DNA from: UBA9676 sp963837105
GTDB taxonomy: Bacteria > Actinomycetota > Actinomycetes > Streptosporangiales > Streptosporangiaceae
Assembly (NCBI GenBank): GCA_963837105.1
Contig: CAWIMG010000001.1
Coordinates: 144,892-208,891, forward strand
Reading direction: 5' to 3'
Length of the DNA stretch: 64,000 nucleotides
Shown here: in pieces, positions 37,275-46,732 of the stretch
How the letters are laid out: every line of letters starts with the position of its first letter
How positions within the stretch are numbered: the stretch's first letter is position 1
Made by a program: the position numbers and the translations under genes
The notes under the pieces: model-generated
Databases searched by the model: none
What the model was told of the DNA's origin: nothing
The model's input: the letters and a program-made list of their open reading frames with translations, nothing else

Positions 37275-38522
37275 ATGCACAGGATCGAGGCCGACCTGCT
37301 CATCCCCGGCCGCGGCGAGCCGTTGCGGGACGGGGTGGTGGTGCTCGACGGTCGCCAGGTCAGCTACGCCGGCCCGGCCAGTGGCGCGCCCGGGACGCCG
37401 GGGGCGGACACGCACCGGGCGGCGGCTGTGCTGCCCGGTCTGTGGGACTGCCATGGCCATTTCATGGGAGCACGCTCACTCGACCTCACGCTGCTGGTCC
37501 GGGAGCCGCGCGCGCTGCAGGCGGCCCGGTGTGCCCGCGATCTGCGGGCGGCGCTGGACGCGGGCGTCACATCGGTGCGGGAGGTGGGCGGGCTGGGGGT
37601 GCACCTGGCCCGGGCGGTGGCCGAGGGAGCACTCGACGGGCCGACGGTCTATGCCGCGGGCGCCATATTGTCCACCACCGGCGGCCATGGTGACCTGCAC
37701 TCCTACCCGCTTGACTGGATTGAGGCCCTCGCCCAGACCGACGGCACGTTCTGCCTGGCCGACGGGATACCCGGCTGCATGCGGGCGGTCCGCGAGCAGC
37801 TCCGCCGCGGCGCGCGGCTGATCAAGGTGTGCGCCTCCGGTGGCGTGCTGTCGGAACTGGACGACCCCATCCACCAGCAATTCACCGACGCCGAACTGCG
37901 CACCATCGTCGAGGTCGCGGCCCTGGCCGAACGGTCGGTGGCGGCCCACTGCCACGGCAAGCCGGGCATCATGGCTGCGCTGGGAGCGGGCGTGCTCACC
38001 ATCGAGCACGGTACCTACCTCGACGACGAGTGCTGCGACGCCATGCGGGAGACCGGCGCCATCCTGGTACCCACCCGCACGATCGTGGAGGAGATGCTGG
38101 CCGCCAGCGGCGCGGTGCCGGACTACGCGATGGCCAAGCTCCGGGCCATCGCCGAGATACACGCCGAGGCGGTCACCCGGGCCCGGGAGGCGGGCGTCAC
38201 CATCGCCATGGGCACCGACATCGCCCTGACCGGCCCGGACCTGCCCGACTCCTGGGGACGCAACGGCCGCGAACTGGTGCATCTGGTCAAGCTGGGCATG
38301 ACACCGCTGCAGGCGATCGAGGCGGCCACCGCCACCGGCCCGGCCACCCTGGGCAGGCAGGCGCCACGGTCGGGGCTGCTCGCGGCCGGCTATGACGCGG
38401 ACGTGATCACGGTGGATGCCGACCCGCTGGCCGACATCTCGGTACTGGCCAGCCCGGACCGGGTGACCGCAGTGTGGACGCACGGCCGCCAGGTCAAGGG
38501 AGCAGGGACGGCCTCCGGCTGA
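37275..38522 (+). CDS. Metal-dependent amidohydrolase (prolidase/imidazolonepropionase-like)
   Basis: 415 aa. Ligands in order: DCHGHF (HxH, about 57-61), IKVCASGG (bridging Lys, about 183), AAHCHG (His, about 225), IEHGTY (His, about 244) and GTDIALTG (Asp, about 315). N-terminal beta-sandwich (about 1-50) and C-terminal SGLLAAGYDADVITVDADPL complete the urease-superfamily layout. Likely hydrolyses a cyclic amide or an X-Pro dipeptide; the substrate is not predictable. ATG after GGAG. It ends 9 bp from the convergent lexA paralogue. Confidence 0.87.
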   Translation: MHRIEADLLIPGRGEPLRDGVVVLDGRQVSYAGPASGAPGTPGADTHRAAAVLPGLWDCHGHFMGARSLDLTLLVREPRALQAARCARDLRAALDAGVTSVREVGGLGVHLARAVAEGALDGPTVYAAGAILSTTGGHGDLHSYPLDWIEALAQTDGTFCLADGIPGCMRAVREQLRRGARLIKVCASGGVLSELDDPIHQQFTDAELRTIVEVAALAERSVAAHCHGKPGIMAALGAGVLTIEHGTYLDDECCDAMRETGAILVPTRTIVEEMLAASGAVPDYAMAKLRAIAEIHAEAVTRAREAGVTIAMGTDIALTGPDLPDSWGRNGRELVHLVKLGMTPLQAIEAATATGPATLGRQAPRSGLLAAGYDADVITVDADPLADISVLASPDRVTAVWTHGRQVKGAGTASG

Positions 38523-38531
38523 ATGTGCGGG

Positions 38532-39227
38532 CTAGACCCGGCGGAGGACGGCGACCACCTTGCCGACGATGACCGCGTCGTCGCCGAGGATCGGCGTGTA
38601 GACCGGGTTGTGCGGCATCAGCCAGACATGGCCGTCGGCCCGCTTGAACGTCTTGACCGTGCCTTCGACCTCGATCCCGTCGATCGTCGCGGCGACGATG
38701 TCGCCGTTCTCGACGTCCGACTCGCGGCGGACGACCACCCAGTCGCCGTCAGCGATGGCCGCGCCGATCATCGAGTCCCCGGCCACCCGCAGGGCGATGA
38801 GGTTCCCCTCGCCGACCAGTTCTTTGGGAAGGGGGAACGCGTCCTCCTCAATCAGCTGCTCGGCCAGGATCGGCCCGCCCGCCGCGATGCGCCCGACGAC
38901 CGGCACGTAGGCGGCCGGGCAGGCCCCGGCAGGCGGCTCCCGGCCGGCTGCCGGCTGCCCGCTGCCCGCCGGGCGCCTGGCCGGAGCGCTGACCGGGCGC
39001 ACCACAGCGGTCCGCGGCCGCCTGGCGCCACGGACCAGGAATCCCTTCTTCTCCAGCGCGGACAGCTGATAGGACACGCTGGAGGTGCTGGCCAGGCCGG
39101 TCGCATCGCCGATCTCCCGCATGCTCGGCGAGTAACCGAGGTCGCGCTGGCAGGTCTCGATGACCTGGATGATCCTCTGCTGGCGTGCAGTCAGCGTCGC
39201 CTCGCCCGGCTGTCCACTGCTCATCAT
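38532..39227 (-). CDS. lexA: LexA paralogue 2, SOS repressor with intact self-cleavage residues
   Basis: 231 aa from the ATG at 39227 (GGAGG upstream). Winged helix-turn-helix at about 15-72 (SPSMREIGDATGLASTSSVSYQL), almost identical in its recognition helix to the other LexA in this window. Variable linker 75-105. Peptidase domain with the Ala-Gly cleavage site A116-G117 (RIAAGGP), nucleophile S152 (AGDSM) and K192 (TVKTFK). It should therefore bind SOS boxes and be cleaved when RecA is active. A likely SOS box overlaps its own promoter (39288-39303). Lacks the basic ~50-residue N-terminal extension of LexA 1. Confidence 0.92.
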   Translation of the reverse strand: MMSSGQPGEATLTARQQRIIQVIETCQRDLGYSPSMREIGDATGLASTSSVSYQLSALEKKGFLVRGARRPRTAVVRPVSAPARRPAGSGQPAAGREPPAGACPAAYVPVVGRIAAGGPILAEQLIEEDAFPLPKELVGEGNLIALRVAGDSMIGAAIADGDWVVVRRESDVENGDIVAATIDGIEVEGTVKTFKRADGHVWLMPHNPVYTPILGDDAVIVGKVVAVLRRV

Positions 39228-39287
39228 CCGGCCTCCGTGGTCCGGCGCATTGCCGCTGACGACATGCTAGCAGTTCACTGAATTTAA

Positions 39288-39303
39288 TCAAATACCAGTT
39301 CGA
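39288..39303 (-). promoter_or_regulatory. Probable SOS box upstream of lexA paralogue 2
   Basis: Minus strand TCGAACTGGTATTTGA: left half perfect, right half 4 of 6, compared with the actinobacterial consensus TCGAAC-N4-GTTCGA (10 of 12). It lies in an AT-rich stretch where a minus-strand TTGAGA (about 39312-39317) could be the -35, so the box would sit inside the promoter. Confidence 0.55.
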
Positions 39304-39362
39304 TAAGTATTCTCAAGCCGTCGCAACGGCCGCGCGCCGCAGCTCTGAGAATGCCGCAGCCA

Positions 39363-40160
39363 TCAGTCCTGCCCGGCGAGCGGGCTGCGCTCGCGCTGCA
39401 GATAACCGGCGGTCATGCCGCCGTCGACCAGCAGGCTGGTGCCGGTAATGAAGGCAGCCTCATCGCTGGCGTAGAACACCGCCGCCGCGGCCACATCCGT
39501 GGCCTCGCCGATCCGGCCGATCGGCGGCACGATCCAGTCTCCGCCCTCACCCTCGGGGCTGCTGGCCTGCCCTGGCGGGGCCAGGTGCCGCATGCCGGGG
39601 CGGGTGTCGCCGGGGCAGAGCACGTTCGAGCGGACCCCGTCCGGGCCGCCGTCCAGCGCGAGCATCCTGCCGAGCATCAGCACCGCGGCCTTGGACACCG
39701 AATACAAGCCGATCGCCTGCTCGCCCCACACCCCCGCGTCGGAGGCGATGTGGATCATGCAGCCACGGCGCCTGGCCAGATGGGGGTAGGCGGCCTGGGC
39801 ATACAGGAAATAGCCGCGCAGGTTGACGTTCATGACCTGGTCAAAATCGGCGAGTGGCGTGTCCAGCAGCCGTGCCTCCACACCTATCCCGGCGTTGTTG
39901 ACCAGTACGTCCAGCGCACCGAGGTGGTCCAGGGCCGCCGCTACGGACTGGCTGACCGCAGCGGGGTCGGCCGCGTCCGCGGGCAGGAAGCGGGCATCAC
40001 CGATGCCGCGCAGCACCCCCTCGGCATGCTGGCCCAGGGCGGGGTCGCGGCCAGTGACCGCGACCGCCGCCCCCTCGTGCAGGAACCGTTCCGCGATGGC
40101 ACGGCCGATACCACTCGTACCGCCGGTGATGAGGGCACGCTTGCCATCCAGCCGTCCCAT
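39363..40160 (-). CDS. Short-chain dehydrogenase/reductase
   Basis: 265 aa classical SDR: TGGTSGIGRAIAE (NAD(P) binding, about 13-25), NNAGIG, active-site Ser in HIASDAG, YSVSK (YxxxK), and the closing GTSLLVDGGMTAGY. Substrate unknown. It lies between the lexA paralogue and nrdJ on the same strand, 10 bp after the nrdJ stop, so it may be the last gene of the nrdR-nrdJ operon; no link to dNTP metabolism is known. Weak ribosome site. Confidence 0.88.
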   Translation of the reverse strand: MGRLDGKRALITGGTSGIGRAIAERFLHEGAAVAVTGRDPALGQHAEGVLRGIGDARFLPADAADPAAVSQSVAAALDHLGALDVLVNNAGIGVEARLLDTPLADFDQVMNVNLRGYFLYAQAAYPHLARRRGCMIHIASDAGVWGEQAIGLYSVSKAAVLMLGRMLALDGGPDGVRSNVLCPGDTRPGMRHLAPPGQASSPEGEGGDWIVPPIGRIGEATDVAAAAVFYASDEAAFITGTSLLVDGGMTAGYLQRERSPLAGQD

Positions 40161-40170
40161 CGCCGTACCG

Positions 40171-43100
40171 CTAGCTGCAGCCGCTGGTAGCGCCGCAGCC
40201 CTCGCACACGTAGCAGCTGCCAGCCGGGCGCATCTTGGTACCGCAGATCAGGCAGAGCGGCGCATCCGCCGTCCGGCCTTGCTGGGACTCCAGCACCTCC
40301 ATCGAACTGTGCGGCTGCGGCCCAGCCACCGGCGGCGAAGCTGCCGCCGGTGCTGAGCTGGCGGGAGGCTCCGCAGCCGGTGCCGGGGTGGCCTGGGCAA
40401 CCCGTTCGGCTGGCGCGGAGGTACCGCGCGGGTGCTCGACCGGGACGGACTGGGCCATCTCGGTGGTGTCCTCGTCCTCCTCGGCCAGCGCCGCCGGGTC
40501 CTGCCCGGCCAGCTGGGCCGCGCGCTCGGCCGCGGACAGGATGCCCAGCTCGGCCCGGGTCTCGTAGGGCAGGTGGTCCAGCGCCAGCCGCCGGAACACG
40601 TAGTCCATCACCGAACTCGCGATCCGGATGTCCGGGTCGTCGGTGACACCGGCCGGCTCGAACCGCATGTTGGTGAACTTCTCGACCCACTTCTCCAGCG
40701 GCACCCCGTACTGGAGGCTGATGGAGATCGCGACCGAGAACGCGTCCATCACGCCGGCCAGGGTGGACCCCTGCTTGCCGAGCTTGAGGAACACCTCGCC
40801 CACGCCGTCGCCAGGGTAACTGGACGCGGTCATGTAGCCCTCCGCGCCCGCGACCGAGAACCGGGTCACCGTCGCCGATCGCTGCTTGGGCAGGCGCTTG
40901 CGGACCGGCCGGGTCTCGTGCGGAGCCGACGCCTCGGCGGCGGCCGTCTCCGTCTTCTTCCTGGCGTCCGACAGCGGCTGCCCGACCTTGCAGTTGTCGC
41001 GGTAGACCGCCAGCGCCTTCAGGCCCAGTTTCCACCCTTCTAGGTAGATTGATTCGATATCTTCTATTGATGCCGATTCGGGAAGATTAACGGTTTTTGA
41101 GATAGCGCCACTCAGCCCCGGCTGGACTGCCGCCATCATCCGGACATGCCCCATCGGGCTGATGGCGCGCTCACCCATGGCGCAGTCGAACACCTCGTAG
41201 TGCTCGGGACGTAGCCCGGGCGCGTCCACCACATGGCCGTGCTCGGCGATGTACTCGGTGATCGCCTCCACCTGCTCCGGCTGGTAGCCGAGGCTGGTCA
41301 GGGCCCGCGGGACGGTCTGGTTGACGATCTGCATGGAGCCGCCGCCGACCAGCTTCTTGAACTTGACCAGTGCCAGGTCTGGCTCGACCCCAGTGGTGTC
41401 GCAGTCCATCATCAAGCCGATGGTGTTGTGGCTGATCAGGCCGTTGGCCACATAGGTCACGTTGTCCGGCACCGACAGGTCGAATGTTGGCTGGACTCCG
41501 CCGTCCTCGTTGGCCTCGACGGTCTCGAAGAGGTAGCCCAGCGCCGCTGCGAGCCGGTCGTCCAGGGTCTCCTCGAACAGCAGCCGTGCCAGCATGCGTG
41601 GCACACCACCGGTCTTGCGCAGCGACTGGGCCACCGCGCTATGCGCGGTATGAGTGGCGGGGACAAGGCCCGCCCAGACTTCAGCGGGCAGGTAGATGTA
41701 GTCGTTCTTGGCCGACCGGTTGGGCTCCGGGGCCACCATCAGCTGCGACTTCCGCTCGCCGAGGAAGCCGACGATCTCGTCGAAGCTGAGTGCGCGATCG
41801 ACATTCCGGAGCCGGATCTGGAAGATGTCGCCGCCCCAGCCGCTGGTGGTGCGGCGGGTGGTGGTGGCAAGTCCCAGCATCAGCAGCAGGGACCGGATCT
41901 CGGCGGCGAACCCCGCATGCGCGGTGCTGAGGCTCGGCACCCCGGCCGTCACCGTGCCATCGGCCTCGAACAGGCCGCTCAGGAAGGCCGCGTAAACCCG
42001 CGGATCATTGGCCTCGAGGATCGCGGACGGGATTCGTGGCACCCAGCCCTTGCCGACGTGATCCTCGCTCGGCAGGCTCTTGCTGAAGCCCGCCGCCTGC
42101 CACCACCGGGCGAGCCGGACGGACGAGAGGGTGACTTCCTGGTACCCCTCCTGCGCCGTCACCGTCGGCATGATGCCGAACAGTTCCTTGGCCAGCACAC
42201 CCAGCCGGTCCACGACATCGAGATCGGCGTTGCTGACACACAGCCGGATGCCCTTGGCGTGCAGGCTGCCGTCACCCATGAAGTACCCGACCAGCTCGGC
42301 CAGCTCCGCGGTGACCTCGCCGGGCACGCGGACGTGCTGGTCACCGGTGTAGTACGCCTGGTCGAGCACCGGCAGCGGCACCCGGCGCGGAGTGCCGACG
42401 AACGTCCGCAGCTGGAGCGGAACTACGTCACCCGGGGCGAGATCAGCCAGCCGGGTCCACGCCCATTCGCCAGTTCCGGGGCGGACGACCTTGACCCGGT
42501 GGGTCAGCGTGCCCTGGATCTGATAGCCGCCCTCGGTCCGGATGCGCCGGGTCGGCTCTTCGCCGTTGACGAAGAACTTGGTGGCCTGGCGCGGTCCCTC
42601 ATCGGTCGAGACCGTGAGTTCGGTGTCCTGCCAGCGCTCGCCATAGACGTCACCGAGTTCGGACAGGCGGATAAGCCCCCGGTCGGTCGTGATCAGGGTC
42701 TCGCCGGTCAGGCAGCCGGTCGGGGCGAGCAGGCTGGCCTGTGCGTTCCGGTAGCCGTTGGTCTCGCCCAGGGCGAGGCAGTCCTTCCAGGCGGCCACGG
42801 CGGCCGCGTGGACGTCGCGGTCCATCCCGCCTCGGGTCGTGATCTGGTCGCAGGCGTCGGCGTGCATGCGCATGACCCGCTTGTGAGCGGTGGCGTTGCG
42901 CTCGTAACCGTCGTAGGGGCCGACCACGCCGGCCAGTTCGGTGGACCGGCGGTAGGCGGTGCCGGTCATCAGTGAGGTGATCGCGGCGGCGATCGCCCGG
43001 CCACCCTCGGAGTCGTAGGCGTGGCCGGTGGCCATCAGCAGCGCACCCAGGTTGGCGTAGCCGATGCCAAGCTGCCGGTAGGCGCGGGTGGTGGCGGCGA

Positions 43101-45977
43101 TCTTCTCGGTCGGGAAGTCCGCGAAGCAGATCGAGATGTCCATCGCGGTGATGATCAGCTCCGTGACCTGCTGGAACCGGCTGACGTCGAAGGCGTCGCC
43201 GTCGTCCAGGAACTTCATCAGGTTGATGCTGGCCAGGTTGCAGGACGAGTTGTCCAGGTGGACGTACTCACTGCAATTAGCCACCACGGTCCCGCCGACG
43301 ATGTAGGAGTGGTTGCGGGGCTCTGTCAGGTTGTAGGTGGTCTCGAAACCCTTTGACTCACGGCTGACCACCCGGACGGTGCGGTCGGTCTTGCCAAACT
43401 TTGCGTGCTCGACGAGGTCAATCAGCTTCGACCGCTTGGCAGGAAGGCTGAAACCGATGACGCGGTGGAACTGCTTGATGGCGGCGGCGGTGATGCGAAG
43501 ATCGTAAGACGGGCCGTCGGACCCGTAGCTGGCCTCAGTGCCATCCTTCCTCGTGTAGTGAAACGACGCCTTCTTGCTCTGGCTCGTCCGGTAGATACGT
43601 GATGCGATCCCCAGCGAAGCAAGCAGTTCCTGCACCCCGATCAGCAGTTCCTCGGAACGGCTGCCGAGCCCACGTATCTGGTTTCGTTGCTCAAACGCCG
43701 CCAAACGCATCCGTCTGCATCGAACAATCCTTGCAGGAAGGCGATCAGCGCTTCCTCGGGTGCCTCGAAGATTGCATCAGGGACCCGCTTAGCGGGCGCG
43801 CGGTCACCAGACACACCCAGCCCACGCAGGAACTCTCCGAAAGCCCGGCGGGTGACGCGAAGTTGCAGCGGTCCCGTTCGCTGGCAGGCTTGGCCTGCTT
43901 TCGAATCCGGTGATCCCGGTCAGCAGTGCATGATGGCGCGGCAGGACGGTCTCCTGCTCTTCCGCTGTGCCATAGACGGTGACGGCGTCGTTGTCGCGAC
44001 GCATCGATAGATCCATCGCCCACCAGCCAGCCGAGGTAATGGGCGAACTCAGCCTCCCACTTGGTGGGCAGCTGCAGCGGCTTGCGTGACTTCTCATACC
44101 GGGCCGCCAGCAGCGCTTCGGCCGGAAGATGAGGATCAGCCATCGGGCGCGGCGCGTGCTGGAAGGACCGAACGACCCGGTCCTGCGCGGTCAGGTCGCG
44201 CGCGTGCACCCAGCCACGGCTGAGCCGTCCAGACCCGGTGGGCGGGCGTGCACCGCAGCCGGGAGCCGTCGGAGAAGCGCAGTTCCACGATCTCGTTGCG
44301 TCCGGTGATCATGTACCGGGTAGGCATGGTGGCGGTGACCCGGTCCTGCGGATCGCGCTCTGCGGTCACGTCGTTGGTGTAGACCGCGAAGCTCTCTTCG
44401 TCCGCCGCACGGCGGACCAGATCGCCGATGGCCACCAAGCCACGGTCGGTCACCACCCGCTGGTCAGCCGGGAAGCAGGGGTTGCTGGCAGTGATCCGGC
44501 CCGACTCCGGGCAGGTGTGCCAGCCGTTGATGGTGCCGTCGTACTGAATGCCGGGGTCGGCGCATTCCCATGCGGCCTTGGCCATCTTGCGGAACAGATC
44601 CTTGGCGCCCACACTGGCGATGATCTCGCCGGTCCGCCGGGCGGCCAGGCCGAACGTGCCGCCTTCCTCGACGGCCCGCATGAATTCGTCGGACACCCGG
44701 ACCGAGTTGTTGGCGTTCTGGTACTGGACGCTGGTGATGTCCTTGCCACCCAGATCCATGTCATACCCGGCGTCGCGGAGAACCCGGATCTTGTCCTCTT
44801 CCCGCGCCTTGGTCTGGATAAATTCCTCGACGTCCGGGTGGTCGACGTCGAGCACGACCATCTTGGCCGCCCGCCGGGTGGCACCGCCCGACTTGATGGT
44901 GCCGGCCGAGGCATCCGCGCCGCGCATGAACGACACCGGCCCGCTGGCGGTGCCGCCGGAGGACAGCAGTTCCTTGCTGGAGCGGATGCGGGACAGGTTG
45001 ACTCCGGCGCCGGAACCGCCCTTGAAGATCAGGCCTTCCTCCTTGTACCACTCCAGGATTGAGTCCATGGTGTCGTCGACAGCCAGGATGAAGCAGTTGT
45101 GGACGCGGAGACTGCCGGAGAGGTATTCGCCGCTCTCGGTCTGGATGTCATAGACATCCATGGCACCGAGTGACTCGATCCGGTCGATCTCCACCAGCCT
45201 GCGGTCCGAGCCACCCACCTCAGATTCCACATATAGAAGGGCGTCGCCGACCTGAAGGACGCCTGCCTGGACGAAAGCGCCCGAGTCGACATCCACGGCC
45301 AGCCAGACAAGATGGTCAGCCGTGACATCGAGGGTGTACCCAGCCTTGGTGTGCAGCCGAAGCACATCCTTGACGCCGTTGGCCTTCGTGGCGACGATCC
45401 GGGTCACGCCTTCTGCGTCATGCACCTTGGTGCCAACTGCGTTGCCATCGACCAGCTGGCCGATCGGGATGAGTCCGCTGGGCGTGCTGACCAGGGCGTC
45501 ATATGGCTGGCACGCGCTGACCTGCTGCGGCGAGGCCGTGCCGACGTTGAACCAGACCGGCGAGTTGAAGCTGAACACCTGGTGGATGAGGGCGTGCTTG
45601 AGCTCATGGTCGAAGATCTCGGCGTCCTTGGCGGTGGCGAAATAGCCGTGCTTGATACCGGCCGCCACGTAGACCCCGACCACCCGGTCGACCAGCTGCT
45701 TCAGGCTCCACTCGCGCTGCGGGGTGCCGACCGCGCCGCGGAAGTACTTGGTGGTCACGATGTTGGCGGCGTTGACCGACCAGAAATCGGGGAACTCCAC
45801 GCCGCGCTGCTCGAAGTTGACCGAGCCGTCGCGCCAGTTGGTCATCACCACGTCCCGGCGTTCCCAGGTCACGTCGTCGTAGGGGTGCACGCCGTCCCGG
45901 GTGTGGATGCGCCGTATGGTCAGGCCCTTGCCCGCTCCCTTGCCGCCGCGTGCCGCCCCGCTCGCAGTCTCGGTCAT
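40171..45977 (-). CDS. nrdJ: NrdJ, B12-dependent class II ribonucleotide reductase, interrupted by three inteins (frameshifted)
   Basis: Reduces ribonucleotides to deoxyribonucleotides with adenosylcobalamin. The 5807 bp minus the inteins (417, 1202 and 1290 nt) leave about 966 codons, the usual NrdJ size. Extein parts: N-terminal GVHPYDDVTWERRDVVM; redox Cys region QQVSA/CFILAVDDTM; radical-site NP/CSEYVHLDNSSCNLA; APTG/TIGLMMDCDTTG; C-terminal zinc-ribbon-like CLICG...CYVCEGCG. The ATG at 45977 follows GGGGG. The N- and C-terminal halves lie in different frames, because several frame changes fall in intein 2 (43690-44225). nrdR starts the operon. Confidence 0.93.
41425..42714 (-). mobile_element. 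Intein 3 in nrdJ, with LAGLIDADG homing endonuclease
   Basis: 430 codons, in frame. Starts at Cys in PTG/CLTGETLITTDRG (block A) and ends VANGLISHN before a Thr+1. Splicing blocks: TLTHRVK (block B, TxxH) and FDLSVPDNVTYVANGLISHN (blocks F and G). Between them a two-motif endonuclease: LVGYFMGDG and FLSGLFEADG. The insertion point is the conserved APTG/TIGLMMDCDTTG loop, a known intein hotspot in reductases. Both endonuclease aspartate positions look intact, so the element may still be mobile. Confidence 0.9.
43276..44477 (-). mobile_element. Intein 2 in nrdJ, endonuclease region broken by frame changes
   Basis: 1202 nt, about 400 codons. Starts at Cys in SNP/CFPADQRVVTDRG and ends RNHSYIVGGTVVAN before Cys+1 of CSEYVHLDNSS. 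CTPAHRVW is block B. The endonuclease motifs LGWLVGDGS and LQGLFDADG are readable only by changing frame four times: near 44218, 43998, 43870 and 43700. The insertion point is the NPCSE motif holding the catalytic radical cysteine. As written the host protein could not be made whole. Confidence 0.87.
45096..45512 (-). mobile_element. Intein 1 in nrdJ, mini-intein without endonuclease
   Basis: 139 codons, in frame. Starts at Cys in QQVSA/CQPYDALVSTPSG and ends SGSLRVHN before Cys+1 of CFILAVDDTM. Block B is TADHLVWL, block F MDVYDIQTESGEYLSG, and the penultimate His plus terminal Asn are present. At about 139 aa it is close to the minimum for a splicing domain and has no endonuclease. Inserted at a redox-active cysteine region of NrdJ. 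Confidence 0.9.
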
Positions 45978-46047
45978 TGCCGTCCCCCTTCTGGGCCTAC
46001 CGCCCACCGGGCCCGTCCAGGCCGCCATTGATGTGTCCGCCCTCCGG

Positions 46048-46518
46048 TCAGGGCGTGAGTGCGCCGTCAGGCTGATGCGCCGTCCGGAGTGCCGCGATCT
46101 CGTCCTCGAAATCGGCCAGTGACTCGAAGCCGCGGTACACCGAGGCGAACCTCAGGTAGGCGACCTCATCCAGTTCCCGCAGCGGGCCGAGGATGGCCAG
46201 GCCCACGTCGTGGGAGGGCACTTCCGCGCAGCCGCGGGCCCGGATCGCGTCCTCCACCTGCTGGGCCAGGATCGCAAGCTGGTCCTCGCTGACCGGCCTG
46301 CCCTGGCAGGCGCGGCGGACACCGATGACGATCTTGTCCCTGGTGAACGGCTCGGTGGCGCCACTGCGCTTGCCCACCATCAAGATCACTGATTCCTGGG
46401 TGGTGAACCGCCGGCCACAGGCGGGGCAGGACCGGCGGCGGCGGATCGCGGCACCGTCATCGGCGGTCCGGCTGTCGATGACGCGGCTGTCCGGATGCCT
46501 GCAGAACGGGCAGAACAC
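46048..46518 (-). CDS. nrdR: NrdR, transcriptional repressor of ribonucleotide reductase genes
   Basis: 156 aa from the GTG at 46518, which follows GGGAGGTGAT and gives the normal start MFCPFCRHPDSRVIDSR; 16 upstream codons in frame are not needed. Zinc ribbon (CPFC...CPACG, about 3-34), then an ATP-cone domain (about 46-136, VGKRSGATEPFTRDK, LRELDEVAYLRFASVYR). Nucleotide-bound NrdR represses reductase operons. It precedes nrdJ by 70 bp in the same direction, the usual nrdR-nrdJ arrangement, and a NrdR-box-like sequence lies upstream. Confidence 0.95.
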   Translation of the reverse strand: MFCPFCRHPDSRVIDSRTADDGAAIRRRRSCPACGRRFTTQESVILMVGKRSGATEPFTRDKIVIGVRRACQGRPVSEDQLAILAQQVEDAIRARGCAEVPSHDVGLAILGPLRELDEVAYLRFASVYRGFESLADFEDEIAALRTAHQPDGALTP

Positions 46519-46592
46519 GCCATCACCTCCCGGGCCGATGCAGTGAGCCGGCGTCCCGTCACACAACTGGTGGATGAACTACAGCTATGTAA

Positions 46593-46608
46593 CTACTACA
46601 TCTTGTGG
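46593..46608. promoter_or_regulatory. NrdR-box-like palindrome upstream of nrdR-nrdJ
   Basis: The core CTACATCTTG fits 8 of 10 positions of the NrdR-box core CwAtATaTwG, and it lies in an AT-rich patch 75 bp before the nrdR start. A second box is expected about one helical step multiple (31-32 bp) away; only a poor match (CAACTGGTGG, 46564-46573) is found there. Confidence 0.5.
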
Positions 46609-46732
46609 TTACGGTAGAACACAGTCGGACGACACGCAAGTGCTCCGGCGGGTCCGCCAGAGCCGGTTGCCCCGGCGCGGCCGAAATCGCTGGTCGCCGC
46701 GGGCCGGCTGCCCCATCGCCGGCGTGTCGCCG

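Noticed and set aside
43276..43710. ORF from 40171 to 43710 as a separate gene
   Set aside because: Its N-terminus is the end of intein 2 and continues into NrdJ; it is part of the same interrupted gene.
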